A stretch of 64,000 nt of DNA from Medicago truncatula (Eukaryota; Streptophyta; Magnoliopsida; Fabales; Fabaceae): contig NC_053045.1 of assembly GCF_003473485.1 (NCBI RefSeq), positions 40,962,494 through 41,026,493 of the forward strand. Reading direction: 5' to 3'. Within the stretch, counting starts at the first letter, position 1. The number at the start of each line of letters is the position of its first letter. A program made the translations under genes and the position numbers. Below the pieces are notes generated by a model, which saw nothing but the letters and a program-made list of their open reading frames with translations, searched no databases and was not told the DNA's origin. Positions 12,836 to 24,814 of this stretch are shown here, piece after piece.

Positions 12836-13870
12836 CAGAGGAACCAGTTGCTGAAGCCACAACCATGTGAAGTTCAAGGTAGAGGTGGATGCAGACCTCT
12901 TAAATCAAAACCAGATTTAAGTTGCTATTTATATTTGCATGTATGAGTAGAAATTAAAATACACTTAGAAGTAGTTTGGTATATCTGAAATAGTCATAAA
13001 TTATACCTGTGCGGTTGCTCTCGATTCTTAATTTTAAGTACATATATTTGCTAGATGTTTTCTGATAATTAGTTCAGATTGTTGGTACTTAAGGAGGAAT
13101 TCTATCAGATCTTCTTCTGTTGTGTTTGTATTAGCTCTGGGAGTCTAGCTTAGTGTTTGTCGGTGACAGTCAGGTCAGCTTTGAAATTCAGTTGATATTA
13201 TTTCCATATTTAGGAACGATAAAGCTGCTCAGAAGTGAGGATTGCTATAGACCAAAATGTTTTAGATAATTATGATCCATGACTGGCATGGACAGTCACA
13301 AAATTGGTGCGTTTGTGTATTGAAAGCATGTTAACTCTGGAGTTTAATGCTAAATATAGTAAAAATATTTTGGAACTTATGTAGTCAAACTCTTGAAAAT
13401 GTAAAAAATGTTTTTTTCAAGTGTCTTAGGGGCACTAGTTAACATAACTTCTATTGATTAATTTTGTTGATTAATTGAACAATATAGGTACTATGTTTAG
13501 GAAATTAATACATAGTTTTGTTTGAAGAAAACGTGTTTAAATTAAACAGAACTATGCAAATTATTGATTTTGTCGATTAATTGAATAATATTAGGGGTTG
13601 GATTATGCCAGGATAAAAAAGTTCTACGATTTATATTATATTAGTCCATATATTCGGTTATAACATTGCCACAGTACATGTCTTTTTTAATGATAAAATG
13701 ATGTTTCCAAAGTCATATCTGCCGTCTAGCCAATAGGGAGACAAGAGAAGAGACCCACGCTTCACATGTGGTTCCATATTCTATCTTTCTCCAAATCCTG
13801 CTTTTATACCCAAAATTTCCACTCTTTCACTGCTATCATTTGTAGATTGGATACTCATACAATATATTAG
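12836..13870. other. Intergenic flank between two genes
   Basis: 3' flank of the AT-hook gene and 5' flank of the carboxypeptidase gene. No ORF or repeat of note. A CACATGTG-type E-box lies near 13763. Confidence 0.45.
13802..13808 (+). promoter_or_regulatory. Probable TATA box of the SCPL gene
   Basis: TTTATAC about 65 bp before the ATG at 13871, in a CT-rich leader context. Confidence 0.4.
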
Positions 13871-15247
13871 ATGAAGATGGAGAAAGTGTCAACCACACTC
13901 TTCATCAACACCCTTGTTTTCTTCTGCTTCTCCTCCTTACAGTTTCACTGCTCTCTGTCAGTCTCGGATTCTTCAACATCATTCCCCAAAGAAGCCCTTC
14001 CCACAAGATCAGGTTACCTTCCAGTAAGTCACACCTCCAATTCCTCCATTTTCTATACATTCTATGAAGCACAAAACTCCACCTCACCTCTTTCCCAAAC
14101 CCCACTTCTCATTTGGCTGCAAGGCGGCCCTGGTTGCTCTTCCATGATCGCTAACTTCTACGAGCTCGGACCCTATCGTGTCACCAAATCACTCGCTCTT
14201 GAACCCAACCGCGGTAGTTGGAATAGAATCTTTGGCCTTCTTTTTCTGGATAGTCCTATTGGAACCGGCTTCAGTGTAGCCGCAACGCCACAAGAGATTC
14301 CAACCGATCAAAATGGAGTCGCAAAACACCTTTTCGCTGCTATAACAAGGTTTGTTCAACTTGACCCTGTTTTCAAACATCGTCCTATTTATATTACTGG
14401 TGAAAGCTATGCTGGAAAATATGTTCCTGCAATAGGGTATTATATATTGGAGAAAAATGCTGAGTTGAAAGACACTAAGAAAGTGAATTTAGCTGGTTTG
14501 GCAATTGGGGATGGTTTAACAGACCCTGTAACACAAGTTGTTACTCATGCTGTTAATGCTTATTATGTTGGATTGATCAACGAGAGACAAAAAAATGAGT
14601 TGGAAAAAGCTCAACTTGAAGCTGTTGATTTGGTTCATAAAGGGAATTGGAGTGAAGCAACTGATGCTAGAAACCATGCATTGCGTTTGTTGAGGAACAT
14701 GACAGGGTTGGCTACTTTGTATGACTATTCGCGTAAAGTTCTTTATGAGGATGATTTGGTTGAAAAATTCTTGAACATTGCCGAGGTGAAGAAGGCTTTG
14801 GGGGTAAATGTGAATGAATCATTTGTTTACGAGGTTTGCAGTGACATTGTTGGGGATGTATTGCATGCTGATGTAATGAAAAGTGTTAAGTTTATGGTGG
14901 AGAAGTTGTTGAGTGAGAGTACTAGGGTGCTATTATATCAAGCTCAGCGCGATTTGCAAGATGGCGTGGTTCAAACGGATGTTTGGGTGAAGACTATGAA
15001 ATGGGAAGGGATTGTGGAGTTTTTGAATGCTGAGAGGGAGATTTGGAAGGTAAATGGAGAGTTAGCTGGTTATGTACAAAAATGGAAGTCACTTACTAAT
15101 GTTGTGGTTTTGGGGGGTGGACATCTTTTGCCAACTGATCAACCTTTGAATTCTCAAGCTATGATAGAAGATTGGGTTTTGGAAAAGGGTTTGTTTGGAA
15201 GTGTGTCGTACCCAAATGAATCCACAAATTCTTTAAATGATATCTAA
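13871..15247 (+). CDS. Serine carboxypeptidase-like protein (S10, SCPL50/51 type)
   Basis: Intronless, 458 aa. A hydrophobic N-terminus (FINTLVFFCFSSLQF) predicts a secretory signal peptide. S10 family landmarks are LLIWLQGGPGCSSM (oxyanion region, about residues 80-95), GLLFLDSPIGTGFS, and ITGESYAGKYVP with nucleophile Ser179. The Asp region is LLYQAQRDLQDGV (Asp361, with Asp364 an alternative) and GGGHLLPTDQP carries catalytic His418. All triad positions appear filled, so the enzyme could be active as a peptidase or acyltransferase; the substrate cannot be told from sequence. The short spacer between GS-WNRIFG and LLFLD is as in the SCPL50/51 branch. Several NxS/T sites (NSS, NST, NMT, NES) suggest N-glycosylation. 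Confidence 0.92.
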   Translation: MKMEKVSTTLFINTLVFFCFSSLQFHCSLSVSDSSTSFPKEALPTRSGYLPVSHTSNSSIFYTFYEAQNSTSPLSQTPLLIWLQGGPGCSSMIANFYELGPYRVTKSLALEPNRGSWNRIFGLLFLDSPIGTGFSVAATPQEIPTDQNGVAKHLFAAITRFVQLDPVFKHRPIYITGESYAGKYVPAIGYYILEKNAELKDTKKVNLAGLAIGDGLTDPVTQVVTHAVNAYYVGLINERQKNELEKAQLEAVDLVHKGNWSEATDARNHALRLLRNMTGLATLYDYSRKVLYEDDLVEKFLNIAEVKKALGVNVNESFVYEVCSDIVGDVLHADVMKSVKFMVEKLLSESTRVLLYQAQRDLQDGVVQTDVWVKTMKWEGIVEFLNAEREIWKVNGELAGYVQKWKSLTNVVVLGGGHLLPTDQPLNSQAMIEDWVLEKGLFGSVSYPNESTNSLNDI

Positions 15248-15879
15248 GTCTAACTATTTGTGATTCAACTTCATCCTTGTTTCAAGTCTAGACTAAATAA
15301 AATTACTGGAGGAAGCTATTATAATGAGAAGTGTGTATGTCCCTCAGTCCCAGTACTTGAGTGTTACATAATGAAATGGACAACCAAAAGAGTGAATTTG
15401 GTTGTGTTGTTGTTGGATTGAGAGAATCAGTGAGCCAAGTAAAAATGGTTACTTGTGCTAAATGAAACCAATTTTTATGGTGTTCAACATATTTTAATTG
15501 ATGTTTTGGGTGCTAATTTTTTGTTTTGTGAAGGTAAAGTTACTGAAAGCTAGAAGATGAATGCAGCTGCAGGAACCTAGTTCTAAAGTGAATGAATGTT
15601 TGCTTTTAATTCACTCATGATTTTAACTATTCTAAAGTAATTAGTGAAGGGAGAAAAACATGTTGATATTTTTAATCACTTATGATTTGCTATGCACGTG
15701 TTTATATATTGATTTGTTTATCAAGGGTTGATATTACACACTTACTCTCTAAAGTGAGAGCGTAATCCATTTTTTCAAAATAAAAAGTTATTTTGTTCAA
15801 GGGAATAGTTAAGTTGGCTAAAAAAAAAACTCCCAACAACTAATCTAATTGATTGTTCTGCATATGTCAATGTACATAT
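15248..15879. other. Intergenic 3' flank
   Basis: Transcript 3' region and AT-rich sequence; no gene seen. Confidence 0.45.
15297..15302 (+). promoter_or_regulatory. Candidate poly(A) signal of the SCPL gene
   Basis: AATAAA 50 bp after the stop codon. Confidence 0.4.
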
Positions 15880-16912
15880 TATGCGGCAAAGGCTACGGTA
15901 GGCGACCTCTTTGGGTCTCCTACCGTAGGAGACTTGATTTTTTTTTTTTTTTGGCAAAATAGATGTTAACCATTGAATAATGAAGTTCCATGATTCTTAG
16001 CTTACACCATCAACACTGAATATTTTTTTCGTCTTATTTTCACTTTCCCATTCTCTCTCCTCTCTATCGGAATCATTCTTTCTCTTACCCAACAACAGCG
16101 CAGCAACCACAGGAACACCCAAATCTTCATCTCCTTCCCCATCACAATATAAATTCAATTGCTCCTTTTGTGCTTGCATGTTGCTTGCTCCTCATGATTA
16201 TATTTCACTTAAATAACTTGAGATTGCTTCTCAAACTTCATGAACACAGATCTGCTGCTATATTTAATTTCAATTTGCAGGAAAAATGCTTCAATTTCAA
16301 CTTCGGATGTCCCCAAAGGGAATTCTAGAACGATCAAAACAAAACAAAGCCAAATCGGTATTATTGAAAGATGAATTTGAATAGCATTTTAAAAGGAATT
16401 GTCAAAAAATTGATTAAATCTGCAGTTTTTATTTTTTTATTATCTTTGATGAATATGAAAGTTTTAACATTTTATTTATTGGGCTTGTTTGAAATATTAA
16501 GAGTAGAACAATGAAGGAAAATTGATTAGCATTTGAGTACCATTCTTTTCCAAATTTATTCCAGATATGAGTATTACTTTTTTGAACAATTAAGAGTAGA
16601 ACAATGAAGGAAAAAAATGGATATTTAGATGGTTGGAAAATCTAGATCAAACCCGATGTTCGTATTATAAGGAACAAAGAAATAGTGTAATTGGCAAAGG
16701 GAAAATAAACAGAGAGGGATATCAAAGAAAGGTGAAAGCTCATGAGAGTTGAGAGGGAAGAAGACAAATGAAAAGATAATCAAGTGTATTTGATCTATGA
16801 TGTGTTCAACCAATCTAACGATTGGAAAAGGTCCAAAGGTCAAAAAAAAAAAAAAAAAAGAGGTCATGCACGGTAGGAGACCTATAAAGGTCTCCCACCC
16901 TAAACGCCGCCC
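15880..16912. mobile_element. Candidate ~1 kb element with imperfect inverted ends
   Basis: Left end about 15880-15955 (GGCGACCTCTTTGGGTCTCC, CTACCGTAGGAGAC, then a T-run) is matched by the reverse complement of about 16845-16912 (GGGAGACCTTTATAGGTCTC, CTACCGTGCATGACC, then a T-run), roughly 70% alike by eye. Each end is itself near-palindromic. The interior has no transposase and no clear gene. Target duplication not identified. Confidence 0.4.
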
Positions 16913-17919
16913 ATCTTATGCTACCATTTGTCTTTATATATTAATAGAAAATTATATTTGTCTCGAAGGACATTTTTTTTTTCTTTCAATTTGAATACAC
17001 CTCCAATTAATAACTCCTAAAACACTATTCAACCAAAAGAGATATTGAAGAGGCCTAAAAAAAATCCTCATTATTTTGGGACGGAGGGATTATAATCGTC
17101 TATTAAAAAAAAAAAAAAAAGTTTTTTATTATTCTTTTAAAGTTAAGGACTATGACATAATAGGTTAATGGAATATGCAAGCAAACCCTCCAAAGCACCT
17201 CGCACCAATATCATCATCACGTCATCAGACATAGTCCATAGATTAATTTCCATTTCATATACATATTAATCTGTAATGAGCTGATATTGACGAACAATCA
17301 AAGTACAATGAACATGTTCATTTACCCATTTGATATCAATAACAGAAGAAATCTCAATAGTCTAAACTGTCCACAAATAAGAAGTTGAAGAATGTTCCTT
17401 ATAAATTACAAATTCGAGAATTATACTAGTACTAGTATTAGAGAACTCAGATCCAAATATAAGGTTAGACCTATATTTCTAACCTGTTACTTAATGACTA
17501 ATATCATTGAAAGATAGTAAAATAGTATGAAACATAGACACCAGACACTTGTACATCCATAGACACTTGTACGAGTCAATAATTCGAGAAAATCACATAC
17601 ACTCAAAGGACCACTATTCAATAATTACTTCAGAATCTTGTTATGTTCAAAACCCAAATCAAGTAAAAGATGAAATCAAAAACCAGACCTCATTACTCAA
17701 ATTTCAATACTCATGTAGTATGAAATTTACATAGATGTCACTATTTTAAGCTATAGGTTCATGAATCTATGGTTTACGTATGTTAAAGAAACAACAAATC
17801 AAATGAAAACAAGTTAAATAAATAGAGAAAAGAGAGTAATGAAGTTGTGATGTAATGGCGTTTGGAGGCGGATTTGTGTAGAAAGCACAAAATCCGTACT
17901 ATGATACCATTTTAATTTT
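16913..17919. other. Intergenic, no gene seen
   Basis: AT-rich. GGGACGGAGGGATTA at about 17079-17093 is one end of a Stowaway-type MITE without a partner. Confidence 0.4.
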
Positions 17920-18166
17920 GATGTTTAGGGCTTGAAAAGCAGGGCACCCCATAGAAAACCTATGGGTATTTCAGAGCCATGGTATAATACTGCTCTCCCC
18001 TATATTGCTTCAGCCCTTGACTTCATCACTTACAAATTAAAAAGTTAAATGAAATGTTTTGCAAGATTGCAATGTGAGAAACGGTGAAGAATGAAATGAA
18101 ACCCTAAGAACCTTGGCGGCTGTGCTACTTTATAACAACAAGGAGGAAGACAACTTCTTTTTATAG
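17920..18166 (-). ncRNA. Candidate small transcript with hairpin (minus strand)
   Basis: On the minus strand a good TATA box (CTATAAAAA, 18166-18158) lies ~130 nt before a segment (18027-17920) whose ends can pair: AAGGGCTGAAGCA with TGCTTTTCAAGCCCT, extended by GATG/CATC. Inside is a strong small hairpin CCCATAG/CTATGGG. No ORF longer than a few codons with known homology occurs there. It does not match a miRNA that I recognise; the fold is branched rather than a simple miRNA stem. Speculative. Confidence 0.2.
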
Positions 18167-18400
18167 GGTCAATTGCAGGAACAAAGTTTTCATTTCATGC
18201 CTAAGCCCATGTCATAGTTGCTGAGTTGTTTGTGATAAGTAAGAAAGAGGGGTGTGGATAAGAAAGAGTCTTATCATATTGAGAGAGAAAAAAAATCGAC
18301 ATTTTTGGCAAGGGAATGATATAACTCAAACGGGTTATAAAATTGATTTTCACACGGATGAATTTGCTTAAAAATGTATGGGAATGACGCTTTTACCTCC

Positions 18401-18501
18401 AACGGTAGTTAACAACCGTTCAATCTTCCCAATAGTAGTTAACTACCATTCTATATACACAACTTAAAAAAAAAAAAACTCCAACAGTAGTTAACTACCG
18501 T
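18401..18501. repeat. Three spaced GTTAAC-centred palindromes
   Basis: AACGGTAGTTAACAACCGTT (18401), AATAGTAGTTAACTACCATT (18431) and AACAGTAGTTAACTACCG (18483) share the core GTAGTTAACTAC. Similar triplets occur at 49829-49906, so this is probably a terminal module of a transposon family. Confidence 0.5.
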
Positions 18502-18555
18502 AGAACATGAAAATTGATTTATTTTTAAGTTGGTTATCTATGACCTACAACTCAA

Positions 18556-18700
18556 ATTAATGAATCGGAGGCAGATCAATAATACATGTCGGAATATCAA
18601 CAAATATACGGAAGTTTGGAAAGAATGTGGTTGCCTTGACTAGCTCATGGACAATCACATTTACTTGTCTCGTAATAAACTCAACATGGATTCAAATTCG
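18556..18700 (-). mobile_element. LINE relic, end of RNase H-like domain
   Basis: The minus strand reads VEFITRQVNVIVHELVKA, then an FFPNFRIFVDIPTCI block and a stop at 18558-18556. This is the usual C-terminal end of plant LINE ORF2 (RNase H type RVT_3). Everything upstream is missing. Confidence 0.65.
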
Positions 18701-20084
18701 ATGATATCACGCCTGCCTTTACTTAAAAATAAGTGTTAAATTTTTTTATGATTATTGTTGTTAAGTGTTAAATGATATTTTTTTTGACACAAAACAAACA
18801 ACATTCATTCATTCAAATTGATAGAGTACATCGAAGTAATATAAATTCCCTAAAAACAAAAAGGATGAATCTGTTAACAAATTCACGACATCCATGTTAA
18901 TAGCATAAAATGACAAAGTACATAAGCCTACAAATATGACTATATTAAAATCTCCGGAATAATCATGTCTCCGAATCTACAACGTTGATGACGCCAAAGT
19001 CATTGGTTGGATTTGCACTGGATCGAAACTGATCTGACAATCTGAATCGAACAGACACCTCAACAAGGGAAAAGACAAACAACGCCGCACAAAGACGACA
19101 AACAAAACAGCGTCGCACTAAGATGATGAAATCACAAAAGGAATACATAATTCGATGTGAAAATCACTTATTTAAATAGAAGGGAAGAAGAAAAATGATT
19201 TAGATGGGGTGATTTGGGGTCAAAATTTGACCCAAAACCACCCCTCTTTGGTGGATGAAGGAGATAAAATTAGGGTTTCAGCCGACGACTCACAAAAGAG
19301 AGAAAAGTGTTAAATGATATGTTGTTGATATTTATGAACTTTTGATATAACACTTGCGTTTTAAGTTAAGGAGTTAGATGTTTAGGTTTAAACTCGGATG
19401 AATATTAAATATTAATCTAACAACTAATTACTAACAATTGTAATTAAAAATCGTATGTTATAAATCATGAAAAATAATGATACGGTCACAATAATTTGGA
19501 CACAATATTTAGACGCACAAGCGCACACACCAAATGACTTTCTTTTTTGAAAATACATGTCACTTTTTTTTTTTTTGAGAGAGAAGAAAATACATGTCAC
19601 TTAATTATTTTAAAAATATATTATTTAATTTTTTCTCTTGCTACATTATTTTTTTAAATATGAATGTGACTAAATATTATATTCAAATAGTTATTACTAC
19701 CAAAAACATCATTATATATCATTTATCTATGGACGATTATACCCTTTGCAATTCATTGAACCCAAAAAAAAAAAAATTACAAACAATGGCATGTTTGGCT
19801 CAATTGTGTTCAATTCATCAACAAGAAATGAGCCAAAGCAACTACGACCCTTTCCCTTACAAACTCATAAATCTCTCCCCATCCCTCCCTTTTCTCTTAT
19901 CACCCATTTACAACCATTACCTTCCCTTTCTCTCCTATCCAGCGGTTCCTTCTTCTAAGGTTCTTCATGCGTGTTCCCATTTATAATTTTTTTTCTCTCT
20001 TCTATCTTAATTAGATTTCTTTATTTGATCTTTTTCCTGTATGAACACAAACAGGTTAGAGTTGATAGACAATAAATCATCAAG
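18701..20084. other. Intergenic and 5' region of the MADS gene
   Basis: 18780-19310 has the look of a decayed repeat (oligo-A start, GACGACAAACAAAACAGCG stretch) that I cannot classify. 19560-20084 should contain the MADS promoter and leader. CAG at 20052-20054 could be a 5'-UTR intron acceptor. Confidence 0.35.
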
Positions 20085-23008
20085 ATGGGTCGTGTTAAAC
20101 TTGAGATAAAAAGAATAGAGAACACAGTGAATCGACAAGTTACATATTCAAAACGTAGAAATGGTCTCATTAAGAAAGCTTATGAGTTATCAATCCTTTG
20201 TGATATTGATATTGCCCTTATAATGTTTTCTCCATCAAATAGACTTAATCATTTTTCAGGTAAAAGAAGGTATGCATTGAACCCTCTTCATATTTTTCTT
20301 CTTCTTCTTCTTCCTTTTACGAACCATACATGTATTGATTTAATTTATAATAATCAATCAATTTCTTATGTCTCTTCTCTTCTCAAGGATCGATGGTTGA
20401 TTGTTTTTGATAGATTTTGTGAAAATTAAGATTGTTTGTTGTACATGTTCAAAGTTATAATATATACAATTGAATCATCATTTATGTTTTAGATGCAATG
20501 GTTTGTGTCTCGTAGGGTAGTTAATTCAATATTCTTTTTTGTTAGATAGTTGTATTTTTTGTTATTCTTTTCTTTCCTCTATGGATTAGGATCTATTTAT
20601 TTTTTTGTTGAATAAAACCTATAGATTAGGATCTTGACCAATTATAAAGTGAAATAATTTGACTTGAAATCATTGTTGGCCTTCACATTTTATCGCAAAG
20701 CAGCATCAACAAATTGATTCTTTATTTATTTACACATACATCCAATATAATTAATGCCCATAGTGATGTTGTTATATTTTTGTTTTAATCAGGATAGAGG
20801 ATGTTTTAACTCGTTACATTAATATTCCTGACCAAGAAAGAGATAAGTATGTTCTCAACAAACAATTCATTTTGCATGAGTTATATATGTTCAAAACTTC
20901 TAAACACATTTGGCTTTTTAATTTCATTATTTATTTCTTGCAGTGCTGTAAGTTTTCCTGAGCTACCCTACCGAAGGTATACTCTCAGAAATCCTCTTCT
21001 CTCACTCATTCTTCTGTTCCTTCTTCATTTCTTAATTGTTTTATCAATAAATTAATTATTATAGAACTTAATTATTATTTTTACTTGTCAAAAAAACTTG
21101 CTTAACCTTTGCTTTTTTGTTACTAATTTGTTTCTTATTTATTTATTTATTTATTTATTTGCAGGGGTATTCAGAGCAAGGAGGTAATTTCACTAACTAT
21201 ATCTTTACATACACTTTTACTTAATACTAATATGAATACTTTACTATTTTAGTTTATATTGCATTTTGCAGTATTTGCTCAGGATACTTCAGCAGTTAAG
21301 GAATGAAAATGACATATCCCTTCATATGTCCAAGTTCGTAAATATTTTAAATCTTTGAACTCTATTTACATTACTTTATAATAGTATTTAGGATGATCAA
21401 ATTAATAGTGCTAAACTTTTGTTTGTTTTTGCTTTCCTATATTGTTTCATCTACTGCTTCAATCAAGTCCGGGAGACATTAACTCTGAGGTTGAGGTAAG
21501 AACATGCCACAATGGCATACTGCAATTTTTTTTAGAATATAAGATATAAGAAAATTATATTTTTTGAAGGATGTAAGATTCAAGAATATAAGATTTAATA
21601 TAATTTTTTCCTTCAAAATTATATTATGTAACATATAGTATTTATATTAGACTTTTCTCATGATCCTTAACTTCTATTCTTAACTAGGATCTCCAACAAG
21701 AAGTTAATAGATTACAACAGCAACTTCAAATGGTAGAGGAACAGATAAGGTTCCATAACAACAAACATAGTTGATGATTAGTTTTTTCAATAAGATTGTA
21801 CAAATTTTTTAAATTTTTTTCTATAAAAAATTGTTCTAATGTTTGGGGTGGATAAACACAGGAAATATGAACCCGACCCATTAAAGATGACATCTATAGC
21901 AGAGCTTGAAACTGGTGAAAAAAACGTAGTAGAAACCTTGGCCCGTGTCATGGAGAGAAAGGTTCGATAATTATTCTACTAATTTTTTTTTTTTTTTTTG
22001 GGTACAATTTTCATAGTTTATTCATATATATGTGATTTATTATTAAAAACATGGATGTTCATTCATGGTTGCAGGAACAGTTGTTGAACAACAATCTATC
22101 TTCGTATGATCCATCAGCTATTCAGGTAATTAAAGAAACTATTTTTAAATTAATATCTGATAATCAATTTCATCCATACATAACATAATATGTTTGGAAT
22201 GATTTTTTTTTTATTTTTTATATAATGTAGTTTTGCTAAAAAAAAACTACATATATCATATCATATCATAGTTGTTTTTTTAGTATTGATTTAGTGGAAA
22301 ATTATATATAAAATTAGTATCCGTAATTAAATTAAAATCACAAGTCCTCGTGAGTTTAACTTAGTTGGTATGGACAATGCATAATAGAAGTTCAAACCCC
22401 GGCCACAAAAAAAAAAAAAATTAAAATCGCAAAATTCATAACAGGGGATGCCGACCTCTTTTGAGAATGTTAGTTGGCTGCAAGATGGTGGACAGAACCA
22501 ACCCCAAATTTTTGATACATCAGCTCCTATGGATCCTCTCAGGTTTCAATTTCTTCTATTTATCGATTTTTCCTAATTTTGATTCAATTATTAAAAAAGA
22601 AAGTCATTTTAAAGTGCATTTTATGAAATAGGGATATAAAATGGAATATTTGATCTTCAATATTCTCTCAAAAATAATATCTGGTCTATGTTTAGGGATT
22701 TGTCCTCTTCTGTATACGGTTCATTTTCACAAGGGACGAGTTCAAATGTTGTTGATCCAAGAGGTATAGGAGAGTGCCACGTGGGAAATCCAAACGATGG
22801 AAACATTCAAGCATGGCCTCAAGGATACACATTATATCCTCAACATGACATTGTAGGAACTGATCATCATCACCACAATATCCAAGATATGATGTTGCAT
22901 GGGCAAATGAACATGCCAATCACTGCCTCACAAGTTGAACCTCCCAAAAATGATTCAACAGAATATGATCAATGTAACCAACCTAATCACCAGCTTCATG
23001 GTCAATGA
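20085..23008 (+). CDS. MIKC*-type MADS-box transcription factor (AGL66/104-like)
   Basis: Eleven exons: 20085-20269, 20793-20846, 20944-20976, 21165-21183, 21272-21333, 21468-21495, 21688-21749, 21862-21961, 22075-22125, 22445-22542 and 22696-23008 (1005 nt, 334 aa). The MADS domain fills exon 1 ([60 protein letters not shown]). Next come [20 protein letters not shown] and a long I/K-like region spread over many small exons with heptad-like [20 protein letters not shown]. The extended exon structure and the IEDV-TR--N-PDQER signature are typical of MIKC* proteins, which act as dimers in pollen gene control. The C-terminus is rich in His, Gln and Asn. The splice acceptor of exon 6 reads AAG rather than CAG/TAG. 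No lesion seen. Confidence 0.9.
22344..22419 (+). mobile_element. SINE in MADS intron 9
   Basis: A tRNA-derived SINE with box A-like TTAACTTAGTTGG, box B-like AGTTCAAACCCC and a poly(A) tail. It is flanked by 13-bp target duplications ATTAAAATCACAA (22331-22343) and ATTAAAATCGCAA (22420-22432). Related to the SINE at 58907. Confidence 0.8.
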
Positions 23009-24555
23009 CACATACTTATATATATGCTACCAAAGATCAAAAGCCAACTCAGTTTTTTTATTTAATTTTTATTACAAATGATGTTAACTACCAGCTACAG
23101 TTTTTCATAATAGCTGGGTATGCGTAAGATAATTACGTATTATGTGAATACAAACTATACTTTTTTTGGTGACAGAAACGATACTTCGTCCTTGTATTAC
23201 AAAGAAAAAAACAAAATATTCAAAGAAAAATAGTTAAGCGAGTTAATCAATTCACTTAGCGATTTATGGAGATTTTAACGACTCAAGTTTCAACTGGAAA
23301 AGACTTCACTGTGAAGAAATATCAAATCTCTAAGCAGGCAACACGTTGTGCAGTGATTTCCCACCTTCCCCTACCAATTTAAATAGCAATTCAGCTTCAT
23401 TTGGAGTGGATCTTTTGATCAAATTTTCTGGAGAATTACAAAGAGAAGAAGGAGCACGAAGCACAACAATATGAAGAGCATAATTAAGAGTGAGGAATCA
23501 ATCATCTTTGATGTCATTTTCATCTATTCGTGTAAATCTACCACGAGTATGAGTAGCTAAATTCTTATTTGTTGGTGGGATCATTTGTAGTTAATTATGA
23601 ATCTTTTGTATAACTTTTGATCTCATGATTATACAAGTTCTTGTTATTCATGATATCGATGTTTTATTCTCATTCTTAAGACTTCTCCATAATGAAAACT
23701 CAAGAAATTGATTTTTTGTTTAATTAGTGCTTGAAAAAGAATTTTTAAATAGGAATGTTAATGCTATCGTATTTGTTAATTGAGTGAGGTATCAGAAGTA
23801 ATTTTTAAAAAGCTACAACACAATTCAATCCTCTTTTTTTTTTTTTGTTTTTCACTAAATTTAAGTTAGATCATCTGATTTGAAGCTCCCATTACACATT
23901 ATAGTCAAAGGTTAAACCAACCCTTATCATGAGCAATTTCAATAAGTAAAATGGAAACCACCAATTCAATATAAAGAGATTTAAAGACAACAAGATTACT
24001 AGAAAAATCTATCATAAACGAGCCTTTAAAATCTCTATAAATCCCAACACAATTGGATAGATCAGTCAGGTGATCCGTCTAGATGTACCAACAATGTTGC
24101 ATTTAAGCCAATAATTGGGAGGAGCAAGCCAATTAAATTGAGTGATTTTAGGAGTAGTTGGAAGATGACAAGTAGCACCAATTTTTTTTTTTTTTTTTTA
24201 TAATTTTGAATTCCTAAGTACAAAAGTGCACATGTCCTTTAAAGTAGTTAATGGATAAGAACACAATCCGCTTGATTTTATTCAACATAATATCAAGTTT
24301 AGTTTAATTTGAACGTTATCAAGTTGAAGCTTATTCCTGTACCAAATTTACTAATAAGGGACGGACCCACGTCAAACCCATTGAGGGCCAAGGCCCTCAC
24401 TACTTTTTCAACATTTTTTTTACCTATATATACTACTCCATTGATGAATAAATTGATGAATGATAAAAGACTTACATTTAATAAATCTATAAGTCCCATA
24501 AGAGCACACCACACCGTATTGGCACATCAAGTTAGTTAATAAAACATTCAGAATT
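23009..24555. other. Intergenic, no gene seen
   Basis: AT-rich. About 24360-24420 holds the GGACGGACCCACG...AGGGCC-AAGGCCCTCA sequence seen in plant DNA transposon ends; no full element could be delimited. Confidence 0.4.
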
Positions 24556-24589
24556 AACTAGCTATAGTGGAAAGTTAGTTAACAGACAA
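24556..24589 (-). mobile_element. Inverted fragment of a copia LTR
   Basis: The 34 bp are the reverse complement of 25033-25066, the left edge of the LTR described next. Both sites are near a shared direct repeat GCACATCAAGTTAGTTAATA (24522 and 25007). Confidence 0.6.
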
Positions 24590-24814
24590 ACATGTTTCTA
24601 ATTTCTATACATTCTATCCAAATAAAATTTCAGATTCACATATCAATTTTCTTTGTAAGCTTCTTATGCCAAAAATGTATTTTAAAATTGTAATTGATCG
24701 CTATATGGTTAGAAACAAGCAAGCAAACAATGGAATACCAAAGTGACTGAGACATTTATTACCTCAAGTTACATTCAATCCAAAGCAGACTATTAAGTAA
24801 GAAAAGTTCTACAA

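Noticed and set aside
17935-17960. Possible telomerase RNA template or miR164 site near the hairpin
   Set aside because: The minus strand has only CCCTAAAC (8 nt, not followed by another C), no upstream snRNA-type element was seen, and the miR164-like match covers only ~14 nt. Neither claim is supported.
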